Below, piece after piece: positions 48,424-59,027 of a stretch of 64,000 nucleotides of DNA. This DNA comes from Blautia sp. Its GTDB lineage: Bacteria > Bacillota > Clostridia > Lachnospirales > Lachnospiraceae. Every line of letters starts with the position of its first letter. The stretch's first letter is position 1. The translations under genes were made by a program, and so were the position numbers. The notes under the pieces are model-generated. The model saw only the letters and a list, made by a program, of their open reading frames with translations, was not told where the DNA came from and made no database searches. The stretch spans positions 1-64,000 of the forward strand of contig JAUUSJ010000001.1 of NCBI GenBank assembly GCA_030841965.1, given 5' to 3'.

Positions 48424-50853
48424 ATGAATACACCGATTTCTTGGATTAAAGCATATGTTCCAGATTTAGACGTATCTGTACAGGAATATGTAGATGCGAT
48501 GACATTATCTGGATCTAATGTAGAATGTGCAGAGTATTTAGATAAAAACTTAGAGAAAATTGTTGTCGGACAGATTAAGAAAATTGAAAAGCATCCAGAT
48601 GCAGATAAGTTGATTATTTGCCAGGTAGATATCGGAGAGGCAGAGCCGATTCAGATTGTGACGGGAGCTCCGAATGTCAAAGAAGGAGATATGGTTCCTA
48701 CGGTATTAGACGGAGGTAAGGTAGCCGGCGGTCACGATGGTGGTCCTCTTCCAGAAAACGGAATTAAAATTAAGAAGGGCAAATTAAGAGGAGTTCCTTC
48801 CTACGGAATGATGTGTTCCATCGAGGAACTCGGCACAAGCAGGGATATGTATCCAGAAGCGCCAGAGTACGGAATCTATATTTTTGAGCCAGACAGCGGC
48901 GTAAAGCCAGGCGATGATGCGGTGGAGGCTCTTGGACTTCACGATGCAGTTGTTGAGTTTGAGATTACTTCTAACCGTGTGGATTGTTTTAGCATGAACG
49001 GTATGGCGAGAGAAGTTGCCGCTACATTCAAAAAGGAACTTCATATGCCAGAGGTGAAAGAGACGGGAAATGACGAGGATGTCAATGACTATGTCAGCGT
49101 TGAGGTTGAGGCAAAGGATTTATGCCCTCGCTATATTGCGAGAGTGGTGAAAAATATTAAACTTGCCCCATCGCCAAAGTGGATGCAAAGAAGACTTGCA
49201 GCCATGGGTATTCGTCCAATCAATAACTTAGTTGATATCACAAACTATGTTATGGTTGAGTACGGTCAGCCAATGCATGCGTATGATTTATCGACGATTG
49301 CTCAGAATAAAATTATAGTAAAGAGAGCAAAGGACGGAGATACTTTCGTGACCTTAGATGGCCAGGAGAGAAAAGTTGACTCTTCCGTTCTTATGATTTG
49401 TGACGGCGAGAAGCCGGTCGGAATTGCCGGTATTATGGGTGGCGAGAACTCTATGGTAACGGATTCTATCGAGACTCTTCTCTTAGAGGCAGCTTGTTTC
49501 GATGGAACGAATATTCGTCTTTCTTCTAAGAAGATTGGACTTCGCACCGATGCTTCTGGTATTTTTGAGAAAGGATTGGAGCCACAAAATACGTATCAGG
49601 CAATGCAAAGAGCCTGCCAGTTAATCGAGGAGATGGGCGCTGGCGAGGTTGTTGGAGGCATGGTTGATGTATACGATGGAGATAAAGAGCCAGTTGTACT
49701 TCCATTTGAGCCTGAGAAGATTAATGCTTTACTTGGAACGGATATCTCCAAGGAAGAGATGCTTGCTTATTTTGACAGATTAGAGATTGTATATAAAGAG
49801 GAGACAAATGAATTAGTTATGCCTGCCTTTCGTCAAGACCTCGCATGTATGGCAGACTTAGCTGAGGAAGTAGCTAGATTTTTTGGATATGATAATATTC
49901 CAACGACACTTCCAAGGGGCGAGTCCACAATCGGTAAGGTTTCCTTTAAGGAGAGAATTGAGAGCATCGGAAGAGATATCGCAGAGCAGAATGGATTTAA
50001 CGGAAGCATGTGTTACTCCTTCGAGAGTCCAAAGGTATTTGATAAACTATCGATTCCAGAGGGAGACGACCTTCGCAATGCCATCGTGATTTCTAACCCA
50101 CTCGGAGAGGATTACAGTATTATGCGTACGATTTCTCTCAATGGTATGCTCACCTCCTTGGCGACAAACTATAATAGAAGAAATAAAAATGTGAGATTAT
50201 ATGAGCTTGGAAATATCTATCTTCCAAAGAGCTTACCTCTCACAGAACTTCCAGAGGAGAAAAAATGCTTCACACTTGGAATGTACGGAGAGGGAGACTT
50301 CTTTACATTAAAGGGAGTGCTCGAGGAGTATTTTGAGAAACTTGGATTAAAGAAACAAGTTGTCTACAATCCTACTTCTGAGAGACCATATTTGCATCCA
50401 GGCAGACAGGCAAACCTTACGATAAATGATGAGTTAGTCGGTTATATGGGACAGGTTCATCCTGACACGGCAGACGCGTATAACTTCAAGGGACAGGCAT
50501 ATGTGGCAGTGATAGATATCGATACTCTCGTGAAATTTGCGACATTCGACAGAAAATACGAGGGAATCGCTAAATTCCCAGCCATTACAAGAGATTTGAG
50601 TATGGTAGCGAAGAAGGAAGTATTCGTCGGACAGATTGAGGAAGTCATTCGTAAATGCGGTGGAAAGCTCCTCGAGAATATAGAATTATTCGATGTATAT
50701 GAGGGAAATCAGATTCAAAAAGGATATAAATCTATCGCTTATTCTCTGCGTTTCCGTGCGAAAGACCGCACATTGGAGGACAAAGAAGTCAATGCGATAA
50801 TTGAAAAATTATTAAAAGAGCTTAAGAAGCTTGATATTGATTTGAGAGCTTAA
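48424..50853 (+). CDS. pheT: Phenylalanine-tRNA ligase beta subunit
   Basis: This 809-residue subunit shows the usual order: N-terminal tRNA-binding EMAP-like domain (about 40-155, VGQIKKIEKHPDADKL), B3/B4 editing domain (about 215-390, with GIMGGENSMV), B5 domain (about 405-475), the catalytic-like core and a C-terminal anticodon-binding FDX-ACB domain (about 715-809, KFPAITRDLSMV). TTTGGAGG precedes the ATG 21 nt after pheS. A bidirectional terminator follows. Confidence 0.98.
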   Translation: MNTPISWIKAYVPDLDVSVQEYVDAMTLSGSNVECAEYLDKNLEKIVVGQIKKIEKHPDADKLIICQVDIGEAEPIQIVTGAPNVKEGDMVPTVLDGGKVAGGHDGGPLPENGIKIKKGKLRGVPSYGMMCSIEELGTSRDMYPEAPEYGIYIFEPDSGVKPGDDAVEALGLHDAVVEFEITSNRVDCFSMNGMAREVAATFKKELHMPEVKETGNDEDVNDYVSVEVEAKDLCPRYIARVVKNIKLAPSPKWMQRRLAAMGIRPINNLVDITNYVMVEYGQPMHAYDLSTIAQNKIIVKRAKDGDTFVTLDGQERKVDSSVLMICDGEKPVGIAGIMGGENSMVTDSIETLLLEAACFDGTNIRLSSKKIGLRTDASGIFEKGLEPQNTYQAMQRACQLIEEMGAGEVVGGMVDVYDGDKEPVVLPFEPEKINALLGTDISKEEMLAYFDRLEIVYKEETNELVMPAFRQDLACMADLAEEVARFFGYDNIPTTLPRGESTIGKVSFKERIESIGRDIAEQNGFNGSMCYSFESPKVFDKLSIPEGDDLRNAIVISNPLGEDYSIMRTISLNGMLTSLATNYNRRNKNVRLYELGNIYLPKSLPLTELPEEKKCFTLGMYGEGDFFTLKGVLEEYFEKLGLKKQVVYNPTSERPYLHPGRQANLTINDELVGYMGQVHPDTADAYNFKGQAYVAVIDIDTLVKFATFDRKYEGIAKFPAITRDLSMVAKKEVFVGQIEEVIRKCGGKLLENIELFDVYEGNQIQKGYKSIAYSLRFRAKDRTLEDKEVNAIIEKLLKELKKLDIDLRA

Positions 50854-50889
50854 TATTGGTTTTGATTAATATGAAATAGCGGTATATGA

Positions 50890-50936
50890 AAAAGGGATAT
50901 CGGAGAATAAATTTATTTTCCAATATCCCTTTTTCT
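50890..50936. terminator. Bidirectional terminator between pheT and queA
   Basis: AAAAGGGATAT and GGAGAA (50890-50907) pair with TTTTCC and ATATCCCTTTTT (50915-50934); A- and T-runs flank it. It serves the convergent genes pheT and queA. Confidence 0.88.
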
Positions 50937-50937
50937 A

Positions 50938-51963
50938 TTATATAATCAGCATGGCATCTCCAAAAGAAAAAAAGCGATACCTTTGTCTTACAGCTTCCTC
51001 ATAAGCTGCGAGCACATGTTCTCTCCCCGCCAGCGCAGAGACGAGCATGATTAAGGTAGATTCTGGAAGGTGGAAGTTTGTGATTAAGCCGTCAATTACT
51101 TTAAATTGGTATCCTGGATAGATAAAAATATCTGTCCATCCACTTTTTGGCTCTAGCGTTCCATCTTCCTTGGCGGCGGATTCTAGAGTTCGAGTGCTAG
51201 TTGTCCCGACAGAGATGATTCGACCGCCGTTTTTTCTTGTCTCGTTAATTAAGTTTGCCGCTTTTTCATCGACTTGGTAGTATTCTGAGTGCATATGGTG
51301 GTCTAAGATATCGTCTGCCTTCACTGGGCGAAAGGTTCCAAGTCCTACATGAAGAGTTACTCTTGCGATTTGAACTCCCATTTCCTCAATCTCTGCCAAT
51401 AATTCTTCGGTAAAATGAAGCCCAGCGGTCGGAGCGGCAGCAGAGCCAGTATGCTTGGCGTAGACAGTCTGATAGCGGTTTTTATCTTCTAGTTGATGAG
51501 TGATATAAGGGGGAAGGGGCATCTGACCGAGCTGGTCTAAAATCTCCTCAAAAATTCCGTCGTATTGGAATTGAATCAGGCGGTTTCCTTCCTCCAAGAT
51601 ATCGATAACCTCTCCCCTTAAAAGACCATCGCCAAATTGGAGCTTTGTGCCGATTCGTGCTTTTTTGCCGGGTTTTACTAGAGTCTCCCAGCAGTCATTT
51701 TCCTTTCTTTTTAGGAGAAGAACCTCGATTTTTGAGCCAGTATCTTCCTTTACTCCAAAAAGTCGAGCTGGAATTACCTTTGTGTCATTGATGACAAGGC
51801 AATCGCCAGGTTTTAGGTAATTCGTAATATGCTTGAATATTTCATGCTTTATTGCTCCAGTTTCTTTGTCAAGGACGAGAAGTCGAGAGCTGGAGCGGTC
51901 TTTTAGAGGGTCCTGAGCAATTAATTCCTCTGGTAATATAAAATTAAAATCTGATTTCTTCAT
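50938..51963 (-). CDS. queA: tRNA preQ1 ribosyltransferase-isomerase
   Basis: This 341-residue enzyme transfers the ribosyl part of SAM to preQ1 at tRNA position 34, forming epoxyqueuosine. The QueA pattern is clear: [22 protein letters not shown] at the start, [31 protein letters not shown] and [14 protein letters not shown] [19 protein letters not shown]. Length is typical. The gene is convergent with pheT and is followed upstream, after about 75 bp, by the SpoIID-like gene on the same strand. Confidence 0.97.
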   Translation of the reverse strand: MKKSDFNFILPEELIAQDPLKDRSSSRLLVLDKETGAIKHEIFKHITNYLKPGDCLVINDTKVIPARLFGVKEDTGSKIEVLLLKRKENDCWETLVKPGKKARIGTKLQFGDGLLRGEVIDILEEGNRLIQFQYDGIFEEILDQLGQMPLPPYITHQLEDKNRYQTVYAKHTGSAAAPTAGLHFTEELLAEIEEMGVQIARVTLHVGLGTFRPVKADDILDHHMHSEYYQVDEKAANLINETRKNGGRIISVGTTSTRTLESAAKEDGTLEPKSGWTDIFIYPGYQFKVIDGLITNFHLPESTLIMLVSALAGREHVLAAYEEAVRQRYRFFSFGDAMLII

Positions 51964-52040
51964 AAAATTAATTAGGCGAGAAACTGCTTATATATGAAAT
52001 AAGTGATTCTCGCCGTCTCCTTTCAGTTTGCAAGTATAAA

Positions 52041-53459
52041 TTATTCTATATCGATATTCTTATAATAATAATTTAAAATTTCCTTATAATCCATTCCTTC
52101 TTCTGCCATCTTTTTGGCTCCTTCTTTGGAGAGACCGACGCCAGAGCCATTTCCCTGTCCGTGAAATAAAAACGTAGACTCAGAGTCTTCCTTTTGCTCT
52201 ACTTCAAAGAGAGAGCTCTTTAATCCTAAGAGAGAGTATACAAGACTGTCTTGTAAGATAAGTGTCTGGTTTTCTCCGACGATGCGAAGGGAGGAGACTC
52301 GGTTACTCTTTTTTAATGTAGAGATAATCTCAATATCTTGGATTTCTCCGATATTTGGATAAACCTCGTCTAATTTTTTTTGAAGCTGTTCGCTCGTATA
52401 TTCAACCTCCCAGGTTGATATCGGTGTATACTTATCTTTCTTAGGTTTTAAATACTTTGTATTCATATGCCAAGCTTGAAAACTACTCTCCACATATCCG
52501 CCATTATTTTGACAAAATGGCAGAGAGATAAGCTTCTTTTTATAAAAAGCAAAGGTATTTTTCGTTGCATTAATGGCATCTGTTGTGTATTCATTCTCAC
52601 TAGCGTAGCCAGAATAAGTCTGCCCCTCCTTGTCATCCGTCAAGACATAACCGTTCTCAATATCCGAGTCAGCTAAAAATGAGGCGCAGTAGACGGTATT
52701 ATTGCGGGTGATGATAGATTGAGCCTTTAAAACCTCGGTAGGCCAAATGACATTAATCTGATTTGGAATAGTGCCGTATAAATATTGTTCTACGGAGATA
52801 ATATTGACTGCTGTTAATTTATCACTATCATTGTAAAGACCAATTTCGATTCGACCGCGGTACTCCATAGAGCCGAGGCGGATAGTTTTTATTTTGTTTT
52901 TATTTTGTTCCTCAGAGGCAATTTGCGGGTACATAGAATGCGGTTCTCCGTCTATAAGGATGGTATCCGAGGTGCCAGCCAAGAGATAGCGATTATTATT
53001 ATTTTTTTGAAGTTTTCCAAAATGAAGACCGAATTTTCCGTCTATTTCCTCCAAAATTGAGGTGACAGTTTTCTTATCATCGCTGCCTCCTACATAAATT
53101 TTCCACTCATTTTTACCTGTCATCGCTGCGTAGGCGGGTACTTGCATTGCGTTAAAATAAGATGCAATCTCGCGGACAGTCTCATAGCGAGAAAAACTTT
53201 TTTTGGAAATATAAAAATATCCATTCTGTGGAGTAAAAGAAAATCCACGATTGCTTGTCAAGTAAATTCCACTGCTTTTATCGTAGCTATTATCTTTGCA
53301 GTATCCGATATAAATCTTTTTTGTAGAAATAGTTAAGCTTTCTTGTTCGGAATAGTTTTTCGTAAGTCCGACACGGATATAATTGGTAGATGCTGCCTGA
53401 GTGGGAATGGCAAGAAAGAGACTATATAGTATAACTACAATTACTAATATCTTTTTCAT
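52041..53459 (-). CDS. SpoIID/LytB domain wall protein
   Basis: This 472-residue secreted protein has a signal peptide (cleavage near TQA-AS, residue 23) and the SpoIID/LytB domain: SVEQYLYGTIPNQINVIWPTEVLKAQSIITR near 220 and the C-terminal HGQGNGSGVGLSKEGAKKMAEEGMDYKEILNYYY. SpoIID is a lytic transglycosylase for engulfment; LytB-type proteins enhance wall amidases. Lacking other sporulation genes nearby, its precise role is open. The start follows a GGAAA-type site. Confidence 0.85.
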   Translation of the reverse strand: MKKILVIVVILYSLFLAIPTQAASTNYIRVGLTKNYSEQESLTISTKKIYIGYCKDNSYDKSSGIYLTSNRGFSFTPQNGYFYISKKSFSRYETVREIASYFNAMQVPAYAAMTGKNEWKIYVGGSDDKKTVTSILEEIDGKFGLHFGKLQKNNNNRYLLAGTSDTILIDGEPHSMYPQIASEEQNKNKIKTIRLGSMEYRGRIEIGLYNDSDKLTAVNIISVEQYLYGTIPNQINVIWPTEVLKAQSIITRNNTVYCASFLADSDIENGYVLTDDKEGQTYSGYASENEYTTDAINATKNTFAFYKKKLISLPFCQNNGGYVESSFQAWHMNTKYLKPKKDKYTPISTWEVEYTSEQLQKKLDEVYPNIGEIQDIEIISTLKKSNRVSSLRIVGENQTLILQDSLVYSLLGLKSSLFEVEQKEDSESTFLFHGQGNGSGVGLSKEGAKKMAEEGMDYKEILNYYYKNIDIE

Positions 53460-53600
53460 TATAATTTCCTTTTCTCGATGTATACTACAGTTACAATACT
53501 CTGCCCAACCGAAATCAGACAGAGTATTAGTTTTGATAAATTATAGCATTTTTCTCAAGGAAATGCAATGTCAGGAAAATGAAAGTTTGAAAAAGGTCGA

Positions 53601-55436
53601 TTAATTTCCCTGTCTTCTTGCAGCTCTCATTCTCTCTGTTGGGTCTAAGATTTTTTTGCGAATACGAATATTTTTTGGAGTAATCTCAAGTAGCTCGTCT
53701 GTGTCGATAAATTCGAGAGCCTGCTCTAAGCTTAAAACCTTCGGAGGAGTGAGCTTTAGAGCATCGTCGGAACCAGAAGCACGAGTATTCGTCAGCTTTT
53801 TAGTCTTACATACGTTTAATTCGATGTCTTCTGCCTTTCCATTCTGCCCTACAACCATACCAGCGTATACTTTCTCACCAGGTCCGACAAAGAGAGTTCC
53901 TCTCTCCTGAGCGTTAAAGAGTCCGTAGGTGATAGTCTCTCCTGATTCATAGGCGATAAGAGAGCCCTGCTTACGGTACTGGATATCTCCCTTATAAGGA
54001 CCGTATCCGTCAAAGAGAGTATTCATAATACCAGTTCCCTTTGTGTCAGTTAAAAACTCGCCGCGGTATCCGATAAGTCCTCTGGAAGGAATGGAAAATT
54101 CGAGGCGGGAGTAGCCAGTATTCGACATGGACATACCTTGGAGTTCTCCCTTTCTCTGGCTTAATTTTTCGATAATGATACCGGAAAATTCCTCTGGCAC
54201 ATCGATGATGGCGATTTCCATCGGCTCTAATTTCTTGCCGTTTTCATCTTCTTTGTAGAGAACTTCGGCTTTACTTACTGCAAATTCATATCCCTCACGT
54301 CTCATATTCTCGATAAGGACAGAAAGATGAAGCTCTCCTCGTCCAGATACTTTATAGCTATCTGAATTTTCAATTTCCTCTACTCGAAGACTGACATCAG
54401 TGTTCAACTCCCTAAAAAGTCTGTCACGGATATGTCTTGTCGTGACGTATTTTCCCTCAAGTCCAGCGAGAGGGCTGTCGTTTACTAAAAATTGCATCGA
54501 GATAGTAGGCTCCGAGATTTTTTGGAAAGGAATCGGAGTAGGATTGTCAGGAGAGCAGATTGTGTCACCGATATGAATATCAGAGATACCAGAAATGGCC
54601 ACGATAGAGCCGATTCCAGCCTCCTGCACTTCAACTCTGTCCAGTCCATCGAACTCATAGAGCTTGCTAATCTTTACTTTATTGGATTTCTCAGGGTCAT
54701 GTGCGTTTACAACGACACAGTCTTGGTTGACTTTAATGGAACCATTATCTACTTTACCGATACCAATTCTTCCCACATACTCATTATAGTCGATTGTACT
54801 GATAAGAACTTGAGTGTCGGCGTCTGGGTCTCCAGTTGGGGCAGGAATATGGTCGATAATCGTCTCAAAGAGAGGCTTCATATCCTTTCCCTTCTCGTCG
54901 AGCTCTAACATCGCGATACCAGCCTTGGCGGAGGCGTACACAAAAGGAGAGTCAAGCTGGTCGTCATCTGCGTCAAGCTCGAGAAAAAGCTCCAAAACCT
55001 CGTCCATAATCTCGTCAGGTCTCGCCTCAGGTCGGTCAATTTTATTGACACAGACAATAACAGGAAGACTAAGCTCTAATGCTTTCTTTAAGACGAATTT
55101 TGTCTGAGGCATTGGTCCCTCAAAGGCGTCTACGACGAGGACAACACCGTCCACCATCTTTAGAACACGCTCTACCTCGCCGCCAAAATCGGCATGTCCC
55201 GGCGTATCGATAATATTAATCTTAATTCCCTCGTACATAACAGCAGTATTCTTCGATAAAATGGTGATTCCTCTCTCTCTCTCGATATCGTTGGAATCCA
55301 TCACACGCTCTGCCACTTCCTGGTTCTCTCGAAATACGCCGCTCTGTTTTAAAAGCTCATCAACTAAAGTTGTTTTACCATGGTCGACATGAGCGATAAT
55401 AGCGATATTTCGAATATCTTCTCGTGAAATTTTCAT
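53601..55436 (-). CDS. typA: Ribosome-associated GTPase BipA/TypA
   Basis: This 611-residue translational GTPase has G1 [11 protein letters not shown]2 RERGITI, G3 [13 protein letters not shown]4 NKIDRP and a SAKAG G5. It then shows EF-G-like domains II, III and V and the BipA-specific C-terminal domain. It assists ribosome biogenesis and stress responses. It is divergent to the gene at 56285, and between them lies a copy of the 196-bp palindromic element. Confidence 0.98.
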   Translation of the reverse strand: MKISREDIRNIAIIAHVDHGKTTLVDELLKQSGVFRENQEVAERVMDSNDIERERGITILSKNTAVMYEGIKINIIDTPGHADFGGEVERVLKMVDGVVLVVDAFEGPMPQTKFVLKKALELSLPVIVCVNKIDRPEARPDEIMDEVLELFLELDADDDQLDSPFVYASAKAGIAMLELDEKGKDMKPLFETIIDHIPAPTGDPDADTQVLISTIDYNEYVGRIGIGKVDNGSIKVNQDCVVVNAHDPEKSNKVKISKLYEFDGLDRVEVQEAGIGSIVAISGISDIHIGDTICSPDNPTPIPFQKISEPTISMQFLVNDSPLAGLEGKYVTTRHIRDRLFRELNTDVSLRVEEIENSDSYKVSGRGELHLSVLIENMRREGYEFAVSKAEVLYKEDENGKKLEPMEIAIIDVPEEFSGIIIEKLSQRKGELQGMSMSNTGYSRLEFSIPSRGLIGYRGEFLTDTKGTGIMNTLFDGYGPYKGDIQYRKQGSLIAYESGETITYGLFNAQERGTLFVGPGEKVYAGMVVGQNGKAEDIELNVCKTKKLTNTRASGSDDALKLTPPKVLSLEQALEFIDTDELLEITPKNIRIRKKILDPTERMRAARRQGN

Positions 55437-55631
55437 TTTACAGTATCCTTCTTTCTTCTATCAAAATCTATATCTTTATTATCGTATCTTATGCCTTGTG
55501 GGCGAAGAAATCCACTAAGATATAGTGGTTATCGTTCATTTGCTCTATATAAGGCGAACTCATTTTATCACATAAAGAAATAAGAGACAAGGAAAATTTT
55601 TTAGAATTTTAAATTGTTTTGCCAGTACACA

Positions 55632-55827
55632 GCGAAGAGAGTTCGCAGATATGTCCTCGAAAAACGATAGAGAGTGGAGCGGTTTTTCGATATACTTAGC
55701 TTTGCCGCTGGAGCACTGTCTGAGCGCTGTAAGCGCGAGTTTGCGGGAAGCGGCAAAAATCAGCGTATGTCGAAAAAACGTGGGAACGAACGTGTTTTTC
55801 GAGGACATATCTGCGAACTCTCTTCGC
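55632..55827 (+). repeat. 196-bp covarying palindromic element, copy C
   Basis: Arms 55632-55665 and 55794-55827 are perfectly complementary over 34 bp. Compared with copy B five positions in each arm have changed together (arm positions 12, 15, 16, 22 and 28) and pairing is fully kept. The apical hairpin is GCGCT/AGCGC around GTA (55724-55736). It lies between divergent typA and the SSB-like gene. The flanks GCCAGTACACA and GCGTCTCTCC are shared with other copies. Confidence 0.92.
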
Positions 55828-55877
55828 GTCTCTCCCCACCACACCAAAATTTTACGACATCATATTTGCAGGATTTC

Positions 55878-55906
55878 TTGAATTTAAGATTGAGATGTGA
55901 TACAAT
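55878..55906 (+). promoter_or_regulatory. Promoter downstream of copy C
   Basis: TTGAAT (55878-55883) and TACAAT (55901-55906) are separated by 17 bp, with an extended TGATACAAT. The resulting leader to 56285 is about 375 nt. Confidence 0.65.
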
Positions 55907-55954
55907 GACGGTTAAGATTACAAAAGATGAAAGAAAAAGCGGTTTTAACTAATG

Positions 55955-56060
55955 TTTTGTCAAAAGACAGAGCACGTTAATGCGAAGCAATCAACTTTCA
56001 TTTATCGTGCCATCTGCCTCAACAGACATGTCCGTTTGCTATGGTTTTGATTAAATAATG
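55955..56060 (+). repeat. Structured leader region before SSB-like gene
   Basis: This stretch contains ACAGACATGTCCGTTTGCTATGG (positions about 56017-56039; first part shown as AACAGACATGTCCGTTT), similar to the motif at 6364-6385 and 35508-35520. It also carries GAGCACG...CGTGCC and AGCAATC, reminiscent of the GATTG family. The remaining leader to 56284 is AT-rich without a recognisable riboswitch. Confidence 0.4.
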
Positions 56061-56284
56061 CTAGAAAGTGTGAATAGATTGAGAGAAAGATCGATTCGCG
56101 ATAAAGAAGTATCCTGTGATTTAGTGTGATTTTAGAGGGGAAGAATATTTTCTTAAAAAAATACGTCTATTTTTTTATTTACGTGAATAAGTATAAAAAT
56201 GTAAGTAATACACTAAATCATAAATAGGTCAAACAAAATGGGAAATTGATTTGGCCGTGATACAGGAAGGGAGAAACAAAAAGT

Positions 56285-56908
56285 ATGACAGAGAAAATAT
56301 TTAAGAATAATCAGGCAACAGTAGCAGGGGAAATTATTTCCGAGTTTGCTTTCAGCCATGAGGTATTTGGAGAGGGGTTTTATACAGTAAAATTATTGGT
56401 AAATCGATTGAGCGATACGAGCGATATCATACCTCTTATGATTTCGGAGCGCTTGATTGATGTAAAGACCAATTACATAGGCCAGAAGATAGAAGTAAAA
56501 GGACAGTTCCGTTCTTATAATAAACATGAGAATAATAAAAATCACTTAGTCTTATCGTTATTTGTGAGAGAAGTGGAACTGGTAGATGATATTTCTAACC
56601 TAAAGCCAAATTATATTTATTTAGATGGATTTATTTGTAAGGAGCCTGTATATCGCATGACTCCTCTTGGAAGAGAAATTGCAGATTTACTCTTGGCAGT
56701 AAATCGCTCTTATGGAAAATCTGACTATATTCCCTGTATTTGTTGGGGACGCAATGCAAGATTTGCGGGTAAATTAAAGGTGGGAGACCATATTCAAGTT
56801 TGGGGACGAATCCAGAGCAGAGAGTATCAAAAAAAGATGCCGGATAATACGATGATTAATCGAGTGGCGTATGAGATTTCTGTGAATAAATTAGAGTTTG
56901 ATGACTAA
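56285..56908 (+). CDS. Single-stranded DNA-binding protein-like, two OB folds
   Basis: This 207-residue protein contains two OB-fold segments: about 8-100 (NQATVAGEIISEFAFSH... IEVKGQFRSY) and about 110-205 (NYIYLDGFICKEPVYRMTPLGREIADLLLAVNR... YIPCICWGRNARFAGKLKVGDHIQVWGRIQSR). The second is typical of SSB. It is not the usual 140-170-residue essential SSB, and the duplicated OB fold is characteristic of an accessory Firmicute SSB family. AAGGGAG lies about 13 nt before the ATG. Confidence 0.82.
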   Translation: MTEKIFKNNQATVAGEIISEFAFSHEVFGEGFYTVKLLVNRLSDTSDIIPLMISERLIDVKTNYIGQKIEVKGQFRSYNKHENNKNHLVLSLFVREVELVDDISNLKPNYIYLDGFICKEPVYRMTPLGREIADLLLAVNRSYGKSDYIPCICWGRNARFAGKLKVGDHIQVWGRIQSREYQKKMPDNTMINRVAYEISVNKLEFDD

Positions 56909-57007
56909 GATAAAATAAATACAGTATGCTATATTGTGAGAAGCGATTGCAATACAAACTTAGGGGTATGGGCTTTTGTCATGAAAAGTGAATGAGGTAT
57001 AAGGAAA

Positions 57008-57490
57008 ATGGATGAGAAGATACAAATATACTATGGAAATGGAAAGGGAAAATCATCGGCGGCGCTCGGGATATGCATGAAAGAGGCGAGTGACGGCAAA
57101 ACGATTATGATTGTACAGTTTCTAAAGGGCAATAATCAGGAGGAATTGGAGTTTTTTAGGAAGCTCGAACCCGAGATTCGCATATTTTGTTTTGAGCAGA
57201 CAGCAACCTGTTTTTGCGATTTATCAAAAGAGCATCAAGAAGACCAGCTTGTCAATATCCGAAATGCCTGGAATTTTGTCAAGAAGGTCGTTCGCACGGG
57301 AGAATGTGATATTCTCGTTATCGACGAAATTCTCGGTGTGATTGATATGGGAATTATTACCCTAGATGAGTTTCGACAGATGTTAGAGGAAAAGGAAGAG
57401 AATATAGAACTTATTTTAACAGGTTCTTGTCTTCCAACAGGAATGGCAGAGTTTGCGAAACATATTTATTGTATTAGTATGGTGAAATAA
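57008..57490 (+). CDS. cobO: Cob(I)yrinic acid a,c-diamide adenosyltransferase
   Basis: This 160-residue CobA/BtuR-type enzyme has the P-loop YYGNGKGKSSAALG (about 8-21), MIVQFLKG, and the acidic DILVIDEILG motif. It transfers the adenosyl group of ATP to the cobalt of corrinoids in making coenzyme B12. It is slightly shorter than E. coli BtuR but complete. There are no other cobalamin genes nearby, so it may serve salvage. Confidence 0.9.
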   Translation: MDEKIQIYYGNGKGKSSAALGICMKEASDGKTIMIVQFLKGNNQEELEFFRKLEPEIRIFCFEQTATCFCDLSKEHQEDQLVNIRNAWNFVKKVVRTGECDILVIDEILGVIDMGIITLDEFRQMLEEKEENIELILTGSCLPTGMAEFAKHIYCISMVK

Positions 57491-57493
57491 ACA

Positions 57494-57522
57494 TTGACTT
57501 TTGTCAGGGACAATGATATGAT
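57494..57522 (+). promoter_or_regulatory. dapA operon promoter
   Basis: TTGACT (57494-57499) and TATGAT (57517-57522) are separated by 17 bp, upstream of the lysine riboswitch. Confidence 0.7.
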
Positions 57523-57569
57523 AGTCCATAAGAAAGCGATTTTCTTTCGATTTAATTGAATAAGAAGAA

Positions 57570-57795
57570 TAAGTAGAGGCGCATTCGACATAAGTATCCT
57601 GTACGATGCGGGTACAGATGACTGCAGGTGAAAGGGGAGAGTGCCGAAGGATATAAGGATGGCCCAGTTTTTATATCCTGGTGATATTGTGAAGAATGAT
57701 ATCACTGTCATCGCAAGATGGAGTGCTGCTGTATTTTAAAAGATGATGAAATCAGAGATTTTAAGAGACCGACATTCCATATGTTGGTCTTTTCT
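57570..57795 (+). promoter_or_regulatory. Lysine riboswitch (L box) with terminator
   Basis: The core elements of the lysine riboswitch are present in order: AGAGGCGC, AGGTGAAAGGGGA with GTGCCGAAG, GATATTGTGAAGAATGATATCACTGTCATC, split as GATATTGTGA, AATGATATCAC and ACTGTCATC, and GATGGAGTGCT. The terminator AGACCGACAT/ATGTTGGTCT (57766-57790) plus T-run follows. High lysine would end transcription before dapA. Confidence 0.93.
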
Positions 57796-58066
57796 ATTAT
57801 GAAAGCTTCGTCAAGCAGCTATGCCGACAGAGAAGCTTGCTTTTAAAGATAGATATTTGACGGATTAAGCCAGATGAGATATTTAGCGAGGTAGTTTTAA
57901 GCCTAGTGGACTAAATTTCAGTAATTATGGAATACTCTTATTTGAGGGGCAGTTTTATACTGGAAAACTCTTAAGGTATATCAAAAGTGAGAGTTGATTT
58001 GCGGTTACAAGCCGTAAAAGACTAACATAAAATGATAAAAAACAAAGAATCAAAGGAGGAAATATT
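57796..58066 (+). other. Long untranslated leader between L-box terminator and dapA
   Basis: About 270 nt separate the riboswitch terminator from dapA. No gene is evident. A short TTGCGG/CCGTAA hairpin lies at about 58000-58015 and an AAGCTT-containing hairpin at about 57803-57830. AAAGGAGG sits before the dapA ATG. Confidence 0.5.
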
Positions 58067-58954
58067 ATGGCAATATTCACAGGCGCTGGTGTTGCGATTG
58101 CTACACCTTTTAAGGCAAATACATTGGAAGTAGATTATGAAAAATTAGAAAAATTAATAGAATTTCAGATTGAGAACGGAACAGATAGTATCGTTATCTG
58201 TGGCACTACAGGTGAGGCATCGACTTTAACTCACGAGGAGCATTTGGATGTTATTGCAAATTGTTGCAGCATTGTAAAGGGAAGAATCCCAGTTATCGCA
58301 GGAACAGGTTCTAATTGTACTGAGACAGCGGTTTATCTATCAAAAGAGGCGCAAAAGGTTGGGGCTGACGCAGCATTAGTCGTAACCCCTTACTATAATA
58401 AAGCGACACAAAATGGATTGATTAAGCATTATACAGAGATTGCAAAGTCAATTGATATTCCAATTATCATGTACAATGTTCCAAGCAGAACAGGATGTAA
58501 TATTTTGCCTAAAACGGCAGCGACTCTCGTAAAAGATGTAGATAATATCGTGGCAATCAAGGAAGCTACTGGAAATATCTCTCAGGTTGCCGAGCTTATG
58601 TATGAGACACAGGGAGATATTGATTTATATTCTGGAAATGATGACCAGATTGTTCCTATTATGTCTCTCGGTGGAAAAGGTGTTATCTCTGTACTGTCCA
58701 ATATCGCTCCAAAGGAGACACATGATATTGTCGCAAAATACTTAGATGGAGATGTGAAGGGAAGTGCCGAGCTTCAGCTAAAATATTTACCTTTGATTAA
58801 AGCGCTATTTTGCGAGGTAAACCCAATTCCAGTCAAGAAAGCAATTGAGCTTATGGGATTTGCCGATAATGCACTTCGCGGACCTATGACAGAGTTAGAG
58901 CCAGCCCACACAGAACTTTTGGCGGCAGAGATGAAAAAGGTTGGACTTCTATAG
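58067..58954 (+). CDS. dapA: 4-hydroxy-tetrahydrodipicolinate synthase
   Basis: This 295-residue TIM-barrel enzyme condenses pyruvate and aspartate semialdehyde, the first committed step to lysine and diaminopimelate. The family features are CGTTGEASTL near the N-terminus, VTPYYNKATQ, MYNVPSRTG (catalytic tyrosine region) and the Schiff-base lysine in IVAIKEATGN. It is followed by dapB and preceded by a lysine riboswitch, which fits feedback control by lysine. Confidence 0.97.
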   Translation: MAIFTGAGVAIATPFKANTLEVDYEKLEKLIEFQIENGTDSIVICGTTGEASTLTHEEHLDVIANCCSIVKGRIPVIAGTGSNCTETAVYLSKEAQKVGADAALVVTPYYNKATQNGLIKHYTEIAKSIDIPIIMYNVPSRTGCNILPKTAATLVKDVDNIVAIKEATGNISQVAELMYETQGDIDLYSGNDDQIVPIMSLGGKGVISVLSNIAPKETHDIVAKYLDGDVKGSAELQLKYLPLIKALFCEVNPIPVKKAIELMGFADNALRGPMTELEPAHTELLAAEMKKVGLL

Positions 58955-59027
58955 TAAAGTGATATGCCTGTCAGCGCAGACTAAGAAGCTGCGGGTATGA
59001 AGTTGATAGAGAAAAAGGAGATACAAA

